Shown here one piece after another: positions 46,002-56,085 of a DNA stretch of 64,000 nucleotides. Source of the stretch: Bremia lactucae (lineage: Eukaryota > Oomycota > Peronosporomycetes > Peronosporales > Peronosporaceae); assembly GCF_004359215.1 (NCBI RefSeq), contig NC_090610.1, positions 4,370,115 to 4,434,114 of the forward strand, written 5' to 3'. The notes under the pieces are model-generated. The model had not been told where the DNA came from and did no database searches. It was given only the letters and a program-made list of their open reading frames with translations. The position numbers were made by a program, and so were the translations under genes. The stretch's first letter is position 1; each line of letters begins with the position of its first letter.

Positions 46002-46553
46002 TGTAGGCGGGCACGTCGTAATCCAGCAACGCTCTACTTTGACACACACCCTAGCACAGCGAGGAAGCGGTTATTTCAGCTTCTCTTGCGTTCAGTGAGG
46101 TAGTTGTGGTGGGCGTGACCGCACCCAACGCACTAAGTTCATTAGTAAAGTGTCGTCACGGGAGCGGTAATCCGGCTCCTCGTGCGCACTTACCAAGTAG
46201 GATGTAGTTATCAGACTGATTTATATTGAATCGCATTAAATGCAAATACCTTCTTTTTTTACCAAGCAAAAAGTCATCTCTATAGATAACACTTAATATG
46301 TATTGCGAGCATATCTTTCTAGATACCTCGCGTAACGGATGACGCTAGCCGTCATCACGGATGATGCTAGGCGTCATTCCTCCTAATGTGAATGCACCTA
46401 TGTGCATCACATACACACCGGTTGGTCACAAATGTGAACCACACCCGGGTGGTGGGTTTTATTTCTTTATTTAAATATTGACCATCCCCATTAGTACACC
46501 AAGTGTACTTAACGGGGACTGCGTAACATTAAGGGCAACTTTAGCCCGTTACA
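46002..46553 (-). repeat. 3' LTR of Gypsy copy E
   Basis: 552 bp, TGTAGGCGGG to AGCCCGTTACA. Immediately inside lies a minus-strand purine run (complement of CCATCCCCTCCT), the probable polypurine tract. Confidence 0.88.
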
Positions 46554-46685
46554 CCATCCCCTCCTAAAAAAACGAATTTACATTTTAAATTCGTCAGATA
46601 GGAGCGAGGAAGTGCGAGCAGCTTTACGCGCCGCTAGTTCACTAAATCACTCAAGCGACCTGTGTTTTCATACACAGCGCCAAAG

Positions 46686-48173
46686 ATGCCACCTAAAAGG
46701 GGCAATGTTGGTGGGTCTTCTGCGAAGATGCCTACTCAACCTCGCACTTATCGCACGTGCCGCGTTTATTCGCCGGCCGCGTCAAATGCCTTAGTCGAAA
46801 CGCCGACAGCTATTGCTGCTGTCGCGTTAACGGGGCTAAAGGATCCATCCCATTTTAACAGTAAGGATTCTGACCGTCGCTCTTTGTCGACTACAATCAG
46901 TCGACACCGTTGCCGTCATCTCTTACTATTGATGCGGACAACGAGCTCATGAGGAAGGATGATGGCGCATTATTGCCCATCCAAACTTCTCTCATGGCTC
47001 ACAACATGGAGACAGCGACATTTACGAATGCTGTCTCGTCGTCTATAGTGTAGCGACCATTAATGAGAGCGGTGCCCATAAAGCGCAGCTGCTTCTCCGT
47101 TAGGTAAAACCACAACGCCTTATGCTCAGACCATTATCCAAAATGGTTCTGACATAGAGGATTTTGAGTCTAAAGCTCCGCCACGTGAACGTGCTGAGGC
47201 GGTGTCACAAGCCAGTCGTTTAGAACGTGGCTATGTGACGGGTGGCATTACTCTGTAGCCCCCTCCATCTAAATGGCCCCGTTTAAACGGGCCAAGAGCG
47301 TCGCTCCTAGAGCGCGCTCTTCTAGACGCTCATAAATACCATGGCATCTTTAAATCATGGAGGGCTCAGGGACTTCGCTTGGGCGAATTTTCCCGATCCC
47401 GGTCGTGTTGCGTTCAAATGAAACGTTCGACCAATACGAGGCGGAATTCCTGCGCCGCATTCATCCGCATTCCGATGCGATGAAGCAGCGGCCGCAACGA
47501 ATTAATTTCGCCCGTTGGCGTAATAAAAAGAAATCATGGGCGGTACTGTCCCCCTGTTTATTCCACAACGCTACTTCTGCTAGTCCATTTGAGACTAGCG
47601 AAGAGACTTCAGCTGGTACTCCTTTTCATAGGAAGCCACCAAGCTGGGCACATCAATACATAGGGCATCGATCGATTTTGAAGATCCAAAATTCTTCGGG
47701 TGACCATTCCATTGGACCAGGATCTGATACCTTTGCCTCATGGAGCGGTGGGCAAGCAACCTTCTAACAAGGAAGCGTTGATTCCCTCCCGCATATATCA
47801 GTGCAGGCGGCGCTCTGTAGGAGTGGCGATCTCGCCCACCTAATTGCGAATGACTTACCTTCGTCCAATCAGTCGCAGGCATTAAGCGCTGCTGAACGAC
47901 GTATTGCGGATATCGAGGGCTCAAGTCTTGCGACTGATATCGGATCTTTATGATGTCCGAGCGAAGGATCGTCAGGGTTATGAACACCTGAAGACTCGCT
48001 TGGAACGTTTTGAGAGGATAATGCTCAGAGATCCGCGTTACTCGCGTGATGTCCCTCGCTCTCCGAGTCCTGTTCGTGGTTGAAGGAGTCGGTCTGATAG
48101 TTTTTCGCCTTCTCTGTCCCCCTCATCCAAACGACGCTCGACTCACAGTCGGCCTTACCATCGGTCTCCTTAG
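46686..48173 (+). pseudogene. antisense ORF (aORF) of Gypsy copy E, family 2
   Basis: Opposes pol and starts (ATG 46686) 132 bp inside the 3' LTR. Reading through frameshifts: MPPKRGNVGGSSAKMPTQPR, then DADNELMRKDDGALLPIQTS, SDIEDFESKAPPRERAEAVS, FDQYEAEFLRRIHPHSDAM, a coiled-coil stretch (SAAERRIADIE; LISDLYDVRAKDRQGYEHLK, TRLERFERIMLRDPRYSRD) and an Arg/Ser-rich basic tail (PSSKRRSTHSRPYHRSP) ending at TAG 48171. Its second half is antisense to the chromodomain and late integrase. I see no clear sequence match with the family-1 aORF, but position, direction, size, coiled coil and basic tail agree. Broken by several indels. Confidence 0.55.
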
Positions 48174-50537
48174 ACGGATGGGGATATGTGACCTCATTTT
48201 GGTCTACATACCGTTTCAGACGACCCACGTAAAACACGGGGTGCGTCTTCATATACGGGGGAAGGCTGAACCTATAATTTAGGTCTCCAACCTCTTCTAC
48301 CACCGTAAAGAGCCCAATGAAACGCGGCAACAACTTCGTAGCACCTCCAGGTAGTACAGAAATTGCATTTTCAGGTAGGGTAGCAGTACTTAATAGTACT
48401 TTTTCACCCACTCTAAAGCGTTCATTATTTTTGCGACCATTTCGGTTCGCATATTCTTTTTGCTTGTCCTGTGCGCTTGCCATTGCGTCACGGACTTTAC
48501 GTGTGATGGCTAATCGCTCATCCACAAAGCGTTGAGCCTCGCTCACGCTTTTAGCATCAAACTCGCCTATGAAACCGCCGAGAGGTCGGTCATAAGGCGT
48601 AGTTTTATTGACCACTGCTAAACTGGCGCGGTCACTAGGACAAGATTCAGTCGTTGAGATGATACTCTCATGGGTCATCGTCATATTGACGAAACTATGT
48701 CCCTCTTTCGCACCGAGCATAGTGAGGGGCCCTCCCTCACTAAGACTCGGGCTGCGTACAAACGAGACTGGCGTCCGAGAATGGCGCAGTCAGTTAATAT
48801 AAAACGGTGTCTCACCCGTACAGGCGTGGACACTGTTATTGTTAGCGAACTCCACAAAGGGCAATTGCTAGCTCCATTCTTTGGAATTTGCTATCGTGTT
48901 GGACATCCGCCACGACCTGATTGGCACATTCTGTTTGGTTGTCGGTCTGAGGAAGATCTGCGGTCGACATATGGAGCTTGCTACCTAGCAGCTCGAACAC
49001 ATGTCGCCAAAAACCAGACGTAAAACGTGGATCTCTGTCAAATACTATGGACAAGGGCATCCCGTGTAGTCGGTATACATGATCCAGGAACAAGAAAGCT
49101 GCCTCCTTGCCTGTGATCGATATTGTACATGGTGCTGAATGCCCCATTTTGCTAAATATGTCTACAAAGACGACGAGCCCCGTCCGATTTTTATGATCGG
49201 GCGGCATGCCAAACATGAAGTCCAGATTTTCTGACTTCCAACAGTTGGATGGAATCGGTAGCGGCTTCAGTGGCGCACTGCTGGACGGTACCGGCTTAAT
49301 GCGCTGACACTGTTCGCAAGAGCGAATATAGTTGGCCACCCATCTATATTAGCTAAAGCGATTTAGCTTAGCTTTCAGGTGTGGGAAGGGTACCTTTCGT
49401 CCACCAAAGTGATCCAGCAGCAGGCGATAATGTTCGTCCTGACTACAGCTTCTTTTATTTCAGAGGCTAACGAGGTCGTCATGTGGTATGCCTTCATGGC
49501 TGCCAACGTTGACGGCTGAAATTGTGCTTTAGCACGAGACACACTTGCCTGGTGTCTTGCCTCGAATCCTGGTCTGCGCGATAACGCGTTAGCCAAGACA
49601 TTCGACTTACTTGGCACATTTCAATTTGAAATAAAATTTAGAGAAGAATGTGAGCCATCTTGCCATTCTAGGCGAGATGTGCGTAACTTTATTGCGGACC
49701 GCAATACTGCGCGATCCGTATAAAACCACAGATGGTTCGGTGCTCAATAGGCGCACTTGAAACTTGACAAGAGCATACTTTATTGAAAGTAGCTCTTTGT
49801 CATGCACGGGGTAATTCAGTTCCGCGGCTTTTAAAAACCGGGACTGATAAGAGATGACACGGTCAATGCTGTCGTCATCCTTCTGCATGAGCGTGCTGCC
49901 AAATGCAAAATTGCTTGCATCTCAGACGACGCTAAAGGGCTCATCCGCGTCTGGCAATGCCAAGACCGATGCCTCTACAAGAGATTGCTTCACTGATGTG
50001 AACGCATACTCGTTCCTTCGACCAAACCCATTCTGCATTTTTTTAAGGAGGTCAGGGAAGGGCTTAGAACGCTCTGCTTAATTCTTGCTGTACTTATGCA
50101 AGAAATTATACAGCCCTAAGAATTGGCGCAAATCGTTCACGTTTTGTGGGACTGGCCATTCCTTTACCGATTTTACCTTGTCTGGGTCTGCTCGTACACC
50201 ATGTGTACCTACGATGCAGCCCAGCACAGGTATATCGGGACCCCTATAACGCACTATTGCAAGTTGACGTACAGTTGAGCGTCCTCCAGAGTCTGCAATA
50301 CAGCGTCTTAATGACGCTTGTGCGAATCCATTTCGCATGGCCCGTCCTCGGCCCAATACGAACGAGTACATCGTCAAAGTAATGGGGTGCGTAGGCACGG
50401 TGCTGACGCATCACGTGAGCAACCACTCGGTTGAATGCCGCTGGTGCGTTTTTCAAACCTTGAGGCATCGCAAGCCATTCCTAAAGCAAATCGCTTGTGA
50501 TGCTTGCAGCTGTTTTGGTTACATCGGACCCTCTTAT
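47595..50537 (-). pseudogene. Gypsy pol of copy E: RT end, RNase H, integrase, chromodomain
   Basis: From the Copia insertion leftward: RT (MPQGLKNAPAAFNRVVAHVM, catalytic HYFDDVLV), GVRADPDKVKSVKEWPVPQN, RNase H (49607-49888, SYQSRFLKAAELNYPVHDKE), connection (SNVLANALSRRP), integrase (48842-49339: CEQCQRIKP; LDFMFGMPPD, VFDRDPRF and QTDNQTECANQV keep the three acidic positions), SH3-like part (LLPRFIGLFTVVEEVGDLNY) and chromodomain (47595-47800, RYQILVQWNGHP). Frameshifts lie between most domains. The integrase piece is the best-preserved one in the window. Confidence 0.85.
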
Positions 50538-50750
50538 TGTTAAGTCTGGAAGGTAAATGAGAAACTAAATGTATTTTTTGGAGCTTATGATCTTTGGTTT
50601 CCTTTCTTGTCCGTTATCGTCCGTTATCTTCCGTTACCATCGATCACTCATGTAGGCCCATAAGGTGCTCCACCTGTTCCGAGTGTCGCATGCCTTCAAC
50701 TTCACATGAACAGTCGCACCTTTTATACGAACAGTCGCGGCCTTTCAACA
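50538..50750 (-). repeat. 3' LTR of the Copia element
   Basis: 213 bp. It differs from the right LTR by short length changes (an extra TTTT run and a repeated TTATCTTCCG-type segment) and a few substitutions. The purine run CGAGAAGGAG lies just outside on the minus strand. Confidence 0.93.
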
Positions 50751-53652
50751 CTCCTTCTCGAGATGTCTTTACACCATCGAGATCAGCTTGCCACAGCTCC
50801 GTCAATCTCGGCGCGGCGAACGTCTTGGTGAGAAGATCAGCTCGCATAAAACGCGACTCGCAATATACCACCTTGATCACTTGTTTCTTGCTGTAATCCT
50901 TGACAAACTTGAGACGTACTGCGATGTGCTTCGCTCTTCCCGCACTATCTTCGCCTTGTACCTGCTTAAAAGCAGCTTGATTATCAACGTGCATAAGCAT
51001 CGGCTTTGTCACGCGCACCTCAATCTCACCCAGTAGCTCACACAATCCTAGCAAATCACTCGCCACTTGTGATGCAGCCACAAACTCGGCCTCCATGGTA
51101 GATAATGCCACGCTTACCTGTTTCCGACACATCCAACCGACAACCATACCATTTAAGCATAGAACTCCTCCACTTACCGATTTTCGATCCGCACGATCCG
51201 CAGCATAATCTGCGTCGCTGTAGCCTTCAACAACAACATCTTGAGAACTGTCACTTCCAATCGTCCCACTCATCTCAAACTGTAGATTGGCAGTTCCCTT
51301 CAAGTATCGAACTATTCGTTTTGCCCAACGCCAATCGCAATCCCCTGGTGCATGCGCCCGCCAGCTGGCCCGGTGTACAGCAAATGCAATGTCCGGCCTT
51401 GTACACCGCGACAACCACAGCAGACTTCCAATTAACGATTGAAACATCTTTACTGTTGGTCCTTTTGGTGTACCGTCACTACCACTCGGTAGCAAATCGC
51501 CCTCGTCTTCGCCGTCTTGTTCATCACCGATAGGCGTACGAGCAGGTTTAGCCTGATCCAGACCATGACCAGCAAGCATTTCGCGAATGCACTGAGTTTG
51601 CTCCAAACGGTACCCAGAATCCTTGGTATACGTTACGCCAATGCCCAGAAACTTAGACACTTCGCCGAGGTCCTTTACCTCGAGTACCTTCATGTCATCG
51701 AAGAATTTGGTCACGTCACAGGCCCTTTTAGCAGTCACCAATAGGTCGTCCACATAGACACCCACTAGCGTAATCGTTGAGACATCTCCTTTTGTGTACA
51801 AACAACTGTCGGTGTAGCACTGTGTAAATCCAAGTTTCACCAGTGTATCATGTAACAGTTGCGCCCACAAACGCCCAGCCTGCTTAAGCCCGTAAAGGCT
51901 CTTTAGGAGCTTCAGCGCCACCTTGGTCCTGTCACTTGTACCCAAACTTTGTACTTCGTGCTCGTCAAATTCCATTCCTTGCGGCACGTGAAGCGCAATT
52001 TCGAGATCTTCTTCTTTATCTGCTTTAACGTAAGCATTAGGGACATCCCCATGTCGAGCAGGAACCCCCCATACTCGCGCCAACGCCAGCACCACCTTTG
52101 CTGTCGTCATTTTCATCACAGCACTGAATATTGTGGTGTAATCTACACCATATGATTGCTCATTTCCACAGGCTACGAGCCTTGCTTTAAAACGCTCCAG
52201 AGTTCCATCAGCGTGTCGTTTTGTCTTAAAGACCCATTTTGAATGTAAAAGCTTCTGTCCAGGTCTTCGTAGTGTCACCTCCCACGTTTTGTTTGATTTA
52301 AGCGATTCAAGTTCGCAACGCATCGCTTCTCGCCATAGTGCTGCATCCTTCGACTTTACTGCTTCTCTGTAGGTCTTCGGATCTTCAACCAAGCTTGCCA
52401 TTGCAACTGGTACATGTTTAGTGCCCATGTGGCGGGTAGTCATGCGTGTTTTAGCCGAGACAACTATGCGAGAATCGTCACCGCTTGACGGTACTCTGTT
52501 CTTCGAACTTCTCCCTTTACCACGTGACCCGCGCTTACACGGTCTCTTGCAAGTACTTGAGTACTCCTTCTGCTTCTCAGTTTTTTCCCTTGTTTCCACA
52601 GCTTGACTCAAACCAGGGTCCTCTCTGCGTAGCTGTTGTTGTAAATGCAAGTTGCCATCCACACCCATGGTGTCCACATGCTTGACATGCTGCGTCGTAA
52701 TGACCAGCCTTTCTCGAGGAAGATATACCTTGAATCCCTTGGTCTCGTCATTCTTCCCGACAATTTTGCCAAATTCAGCGCGGGGCTTCCACGACTTCTT
52801 TCCTGGGTCGCGATAGACCGTACACGGACTTCCAAAGACCACGACATCAGCAAGACTGGGCCTATTTCCATTCAGGACCTCGATTGGGGAAGCTCGCTTC
52901 AAATTGGCGCTGCTTGGACTGCGATTTAAAATATAAGTCGCGTATTGGACTGCATCACCCCAGAAATGTAACGGCAGTCCGCTCGAAAATAACATGCACT
53001 GTGCCATATTGAGTACTGTCCTGTGCATGCGTTCTGCTTTTCCGTTGGAAGCTTGATTTCCAGCTTCGCTCACTTGTCTCGTCGCTCCGATCTCCTTGCA
53101 AAACATGTCCACGTTGCGATATTCTCCACCACCGTATGTCCTTAGTATGTGTACCTTGCAATTAAAAGAGCGCTCGAAGAAAGCCAAAAAATGCTCAAAC
53201 ATTTTCGCAGCCTGATCTTTTTTGCGCGCAACAAACACTCTGCAGTAATTCGAGGCGTGGTCAACAAAGTTGATCATGTACCGATTGCCGCATCGATCGG
53301 CTGGTGTCATTGGACCTTTCAAGTCACTGCAAATAACACCACCAATTCGATCAATCGGAGAGTGTACCCCACTATCCTTCTTCGGTTGTGCATTCTTCGA
53401 CTGTTTGCCTTGTGCGCACGTATAGCAGCTTGGTCGACTCCTGTCAGTCAGCTCGATACCCGAGCCTTCACTATCCGCCATCTTCTCAATCGTGTCATAC
53501 ATTAGGTGGCCCAGGCGTTTATGTAGCTCCAAAAGGGTACACTTCACAGGCACAATGTTCTCATCATCATTATCTTCAGTGAGTAGTGACGCATGCACCA
53601 ATTCAGTGCTTCTTGGTGTAGCCTTTATAATCTGCGTACACACCACCAGCAC
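50644..53652 (-). CDS. Copia pol: integrase, reverse transcriptase, RNase H
   Basis: A 1002-codon open frame. Integrase zinc region: LHKRLGHLMYDTIEKM and CYTCAQGK. Core: VICSDLKGPM, then ILRTYGGGEY where Copia normally has RTDNGGEY, then NGKAERMHRT. RT: KWVFKTKRHADGTLERFKAR, HGDVPNAYVKA, LKSLYGLKQAGRLW, catalytic GVYVDDLLVTA, LGEVSKFLGIGV. RNase H: GYSDADYAADRADRKSVSGG and VALSTMEAEFVAASQ. The stop lies inside the 3' LTR, so the last 36 codons or so are LTR-encoded. The frame is long and clean, but the second catalytic Asp of integrase is replaced by Tyr, and a frameshift cuts it from protease upstream. Confidence 0.9.
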   Translation of the reverse strand: MLVVCTQIIKATPRSTELVHASLLTEDNDDENIVPVKCTLLELHKRLGHLMYDTIEKMADSEGSGIELTDRSRPSCYTCAQGKQSKNAQPKKDSGVHSPIDRIGGVICSDLKGPMTPADRCGNRYMINFVDHASNYCRVFVARKKDQAAKMFEHFLAFFERSFNCKVHILRTYGGGEYRNVDMFCKEIGATRQVSEAGNQASNGKAERMHRTVLNMAQCMLFSSGLPLHFWGDAVQYATYILNRSPSSANLKRASPIEVLNGNRPSLADVVVFGSPCTVYRDPGKKSWKPRAEFGKIVGKNDETKGFKVYLPRERLVITTQHVKHVDTMGVDGNLHLQQQLRREDPGLSQAVETREKTEKQKEYSSTCKRPCKRGSRGKGRSSKNRVPSSGDDSRIVVSAKTRMTTRHMGTKHVPVAMASLVEDPKTYREAVKSKDAALWREAMRCELESLKSNKTWEVTLRRPGQKLLHSKWVFKTKRHADGTLERFKARLVACGNEQSYGVDYTTIFSAVMKMTTAKVVLALARVWGVPARHGDVPNAYVKADKEEDLEIALHVPQGMEFDEHEVQSLGTSDRTKVALKLLKSLYGLKQAGRLWAQLLHDTLVKLGFTQCYTDSCLYTKGDVSTITLVGVYVDDLLVTAKRACDVTKFFDDMKVLEVKDLGEVSKFLGIGVTYTKDSGYRLEQTQCIREMLAGHGLDQAKPARTPIGDEQDGEDEGDLLPSGSDGTPKGPTVKMFQSLIGSLLWLSRCTRPDIAFAVHRASWRAHAPGDCDWRWAKRIVRYLKGTANLQFEMSGTIGSDSSQDVVVEGYSDADYAADRADRKSVSGGVLCLNGMVVGWMCRKQVSVALSTMEAEFVAASQVASDLLGLCELLGEIEVRVTKPMLMHVDNQAAFKQVQGEDSAGRAKHIAVRLKFVKDYSKKQVIKVVYCESRFMRADLLTKTFAAPRLTELWQADLDGVKTSREGVLKGRDCSYKRCDCSCEVEGMRHSEQVEHLMGLHE

Positions 53653-54366
53653 GTTATTTCTTTTTCAACCTCAAACACTCGTGCTCCATCGCTGTCACGC
53701 CTCAAATAGCGACGTCCATCTTCGTAACTCAGTGCAACCCCTTTTTCTTCGAGTTTGCAGTACGAAAGTAGGTTGTGCTTGAGGTCCTTTGCATAGTAGA
53801 CGTCACTCAATTCAACAATGTGAGTACGTCCATCCACATATGCTTGCAACTTGACTTGGCCCACCTTTGTAACCTTGATAGCTTGTCCATCAGCGACATT
53901 GCATTCATCGAAGCAATCAATTGCGTCGACAAGCATGCTGACGTCCATCAGCGACATTGCATTCATCGAAGCAATCAATTGCGTCGACAAGCATGCTGAC
54001 GTCCATCACCAGGTGCCTGCTGGCGCCACTATCGAGAATCCAACTCTGCTTTAAACCATCGAAAGAGACACCGATACTTAGAGTATATGAAGCCTGTTTA
54101 CCACCTGCTTCAGTTTTGCACTCTCTCTTGGTATGGCCAAGCTGGTTACATCCCCAGCACCTTTTTTCATCGCGAGCAATCAATGCATTAGCTGCGACGT
54201 CAGTGCCGCGAACATAACTACTGCCATGAGTACTTTGACGGCCTCCACTAACCACGTGAGCGCCAGCATCTTGTTCAAATGTACTGGCGAAGTCTGCCAT
54301 CTCCCATGCTTGCTTCAGATAGTCAGTGCGACGGCGATCGAGCCGCGTTTGCATGGCTCGTTTCAC
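53625..54366 (-). pseudogene. Copia zinc knuckle and protease, frameshifted
   Basis: CCHC knuckle CWGCNQLGHTKREC (near 54130-54170) leads to the protease site WILDSGASRHLV. A 58 bp tandem duplication (53885-54000) then shifts the frame, and the second reading resumes with NVADGQAIKVTKVGQVKLQA and VYYAKDLKHNLLSYCKLEEK. Another one-base shift near 53645-53660 leads into pol. Confidence 0.85.
53885..54000. repeat. 58 bp tandem duplication in Copia protease
   Basis: Two exact copies starting GTCCATCAGCGACATTGCAT at 53885 and 53943, followed by a partial third start at 54001. 58 is not a multiple of three, so it breaks the polyprotein. Confidence 0.95.
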
Positions 54367-54431
54367 GTCCGGTGATGCACCTTCGCATATGTACTGAAGT
54401 ACAAATCGATCAGGGCAGCACCCCGAACTTG

Positions 54432-55277
54432 CTACGGCGACCAGATACTGGTAATGCTCCGTCCAAGATCGATCGTTTGATTTAGAGCTCGAATAAACCG
54501 CGTGGCTTGCTCCACAGTGATCTCTCTGTCATATACCTCGAGAGACTTGTTCATCAAGTGTTCAACCGTGGGTACTTCTGACGCCCAGGCTCCTTTCATC
54601 TTATCGAAATGCTTTCTAGCGATTCCATCCAGATACCGATTAAGTGTCCTCATCTTAAACTCCTCAGGCCATTCACCTCCACTGAGGCGTTGAGCCGCTC
54701 CAAGCTCGTCCAGAAACTGCAAACCCCAGTCCTTGAACCCTGCTCCTAGCCCTTTGTATTCTTCTTTTCCAGTGAAGCGCTCGATAGGCAGCTTCATATC
54801 CTTGACACTCGGCATCTTGACACCGAAGTTTTGCGGGGAGTAAAAATCCTGCCTTGGCTGTGCGTAGGGTTGCGCAGTAGGCTTAACCGCCGGGAAAAAT
54901 TGCCGCTGATGCTGCGCCTGATGCTGCGGCATCCCAATCGGTACTTGCATGCCCATAGCTTCACTGAGGGAGTCGGCTCTCGCCCGATTCCTTTCAGCAG
55001 CCAAGAATTGGCTGAATACACTCGAGCCACTTCCCATTCGGGTGTTAGGGTCCGCAGGAGGCTGCTGGGCCCGCTCTGCGCGTTCCCGTGCCAATTCGCG
55101 CATCAGGTTCCCGATGAGTCCCTCAAGTCTATCCAGACGATCTGCACCGTGCTCGGAGGTCCCGCGTTCTCTCGCTTGAGAGATGTCCGCGCTGTCGCTT
55201 GTCGTCTCATCGACCGCATGCGGGCCGAGAGCACCTGGCGGAGCTGCTGAAGGGTCTTCCGGGGGGTTTGGGCTCAT
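54432..55277 (-). CDS. Copia gag, N-terminal part
   Basis: 281 codons from ATG 55277, only five bases inside the 5' LTR. The acidic Pro/Ala-rich start is followed by a helical segment (RLEGLIGNLMRELARERAER) and a gag core (MKLPIERFTGKEEYKGLGAG, FKMRTLNRYLDGIARKHFDK), a capsid-like layout for Copia gag. A frameshift near 54430 separates it from the continuation that holds the zinc knuckle (53917-54366, AMQTRLDRRRTDYLKQAWEM). The start codon lies within the primer-binding site. Confidence 0.85.
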   Translation of the reverse strand: MSPNPPEDPSAAPPGALGPHAVDETTSDSADISQARERGTSEHGADRLDRLEGLIGNLMRELARERAERAQQPPADPNTRMGSGSSVFSQFLAAERNRARADSLSEAMGMQVPIGMPQHQAQHQRQFFPAVKPTAQPYAQPRQDFYSPQNFGVKMPSVKDMKLPIERFTGKEEYKGLGAGFKDWGLQFLDELGAAQRLSGGEWPEEFKMRTLNRYLDGIARKHFDKMKGAWASEVPTVEHLMNKSLEVYDREITVEQATRFIRALNQTIDLGRSITSIWSP

Positions 55278-55281
55278 AACC
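55270..55281 (-). promoter_or_regulatory. Copia primer-binding site, half initiator-tRNA-Met type
   Basis: The plus strand reads GGGCTCATAACC directly next to the 5' LTR. This equals the anticodon-loop region (CAU) of initiator tRNA-Met. Drosophila copia primes reverse transcription with the 5' half of that tRNA, cleaved in the anticodon stem-loop, so the same is inferred here. The gag start codon is inside the site. Confidence 0.7.
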
Positions 55282-55481
55282 TGTTAAGTCTGGAAGTTAA
55301 ATGAGAAACTAAATGTATTTGGAGCTTATGATCTTTGGTTACCTTTCTTGTCCGTTATCGTCCGTTACCATCGATCGCTCATGTAGGCCCATAAGGTGCT
55401 CCACCTGTTCCGAGAGTCGCATGCCTTCAACTTCACATGAACAGTCGCACCTTTTATACGAACAGTCGCGGCCTTTCAACA
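55282..55481 (-). repeat. 5' LTR of the Copia element
   Basis: 200 bp. Ends TGTTAAGTCTGG (55282) and CTTTCAACA (55481) as read on the plus strand. The TSD CTTAT follows. Confidence 0.93.
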
Positions 55482-55486
55482 CTTAT

Positions 55487-56085
55487 AAATACCTGAAAGT
55501 AGCCATCCTTCAAATCTGACGCAGAAAAGATAATTGACTTTTTCATGGAGTTCAACAAAACATCTTTTCGCGGGATTGACGTTTGCGCCGGTATGGTCGC
55601 CATGCTCGGCTTATTGTAAGCATGAACCACGCGCCATCCACCTGTGGCTTTACACACACAAAAGGTCGGGCTGCAGTGAGGTGATTTGCTCTCACGCAAA
55701 TGCCCCGCCTTGGCACGCTTGTCGAAGAGCTCATCAATATAATCAACTTGTTCTTTCGGCAACGACCATTGCCTGGCCACACAATACTTAATGCCAGGTT
55801 CGAAGTTTATTTCGTGCCCAATGCCCCTATCTGCTATTAGGCGGATTAGCACTTCTTCTGGGAACACATTGCGATGTTCTCACAGAACCTCAGAGAACGG
55901 ACTGTCTCTCAAGGCATCCAAGCCTTGAGCAGCGAACCATTTCTTTTAGTCCGTTTCTCGGACGCTCTTGTCCATTGTGGATGACCAGCAACAGTCCAAC
56001 AAGATCTCTTCTGGAACTGGTGTGATTATTTTGTGGATATTTCCTTCCTTTAATTCGATAAGGAATAGGTCCCACGAAATCTCCG
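55487..56085 (-). pseudogene. Gypsy pol of copy E, 5' part (pre-RT and RT start)
   Basis: Reads pre-RT (MGPIPYRIKGRKYP, CSRLGCLERQSVL) then RT N-terminus (MFPEEVLIRLIADRGIGHEI, KSPHCSPTFCVCKATGGWRV, IIFSASDLKDGYFQ) up to the Copia insertion. Upstream gag and protease are deleted, so pre-RT abuts the LTR remnant. Confidence 0.8.

Larger units (their letters stand above)
50538..55481 (-). mobile_element. complete Copia element inserted in Gypsy E
   Basis: 4944 bp with 213 and 200 bp LTRs, TG...CA ends, and a perfect 5 bp duplication CTTAT (50533-50537 and 55482-55486). Transcribed right to left. A primer-binding site and polypurine tract are present. Protein order gag, zinc knuckle, protease, integrase, RT, RNase H defines Copia. 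Removing it rejoins the Gypsy RT (LKDGYFQ to the left flank). Confidence 0.95.

Noticed and set aside
53881..54000. Repeat considered as a CRISPR-like or satellite array.
   Set aside because: Only two units without spacers, inside a Copia coding region.
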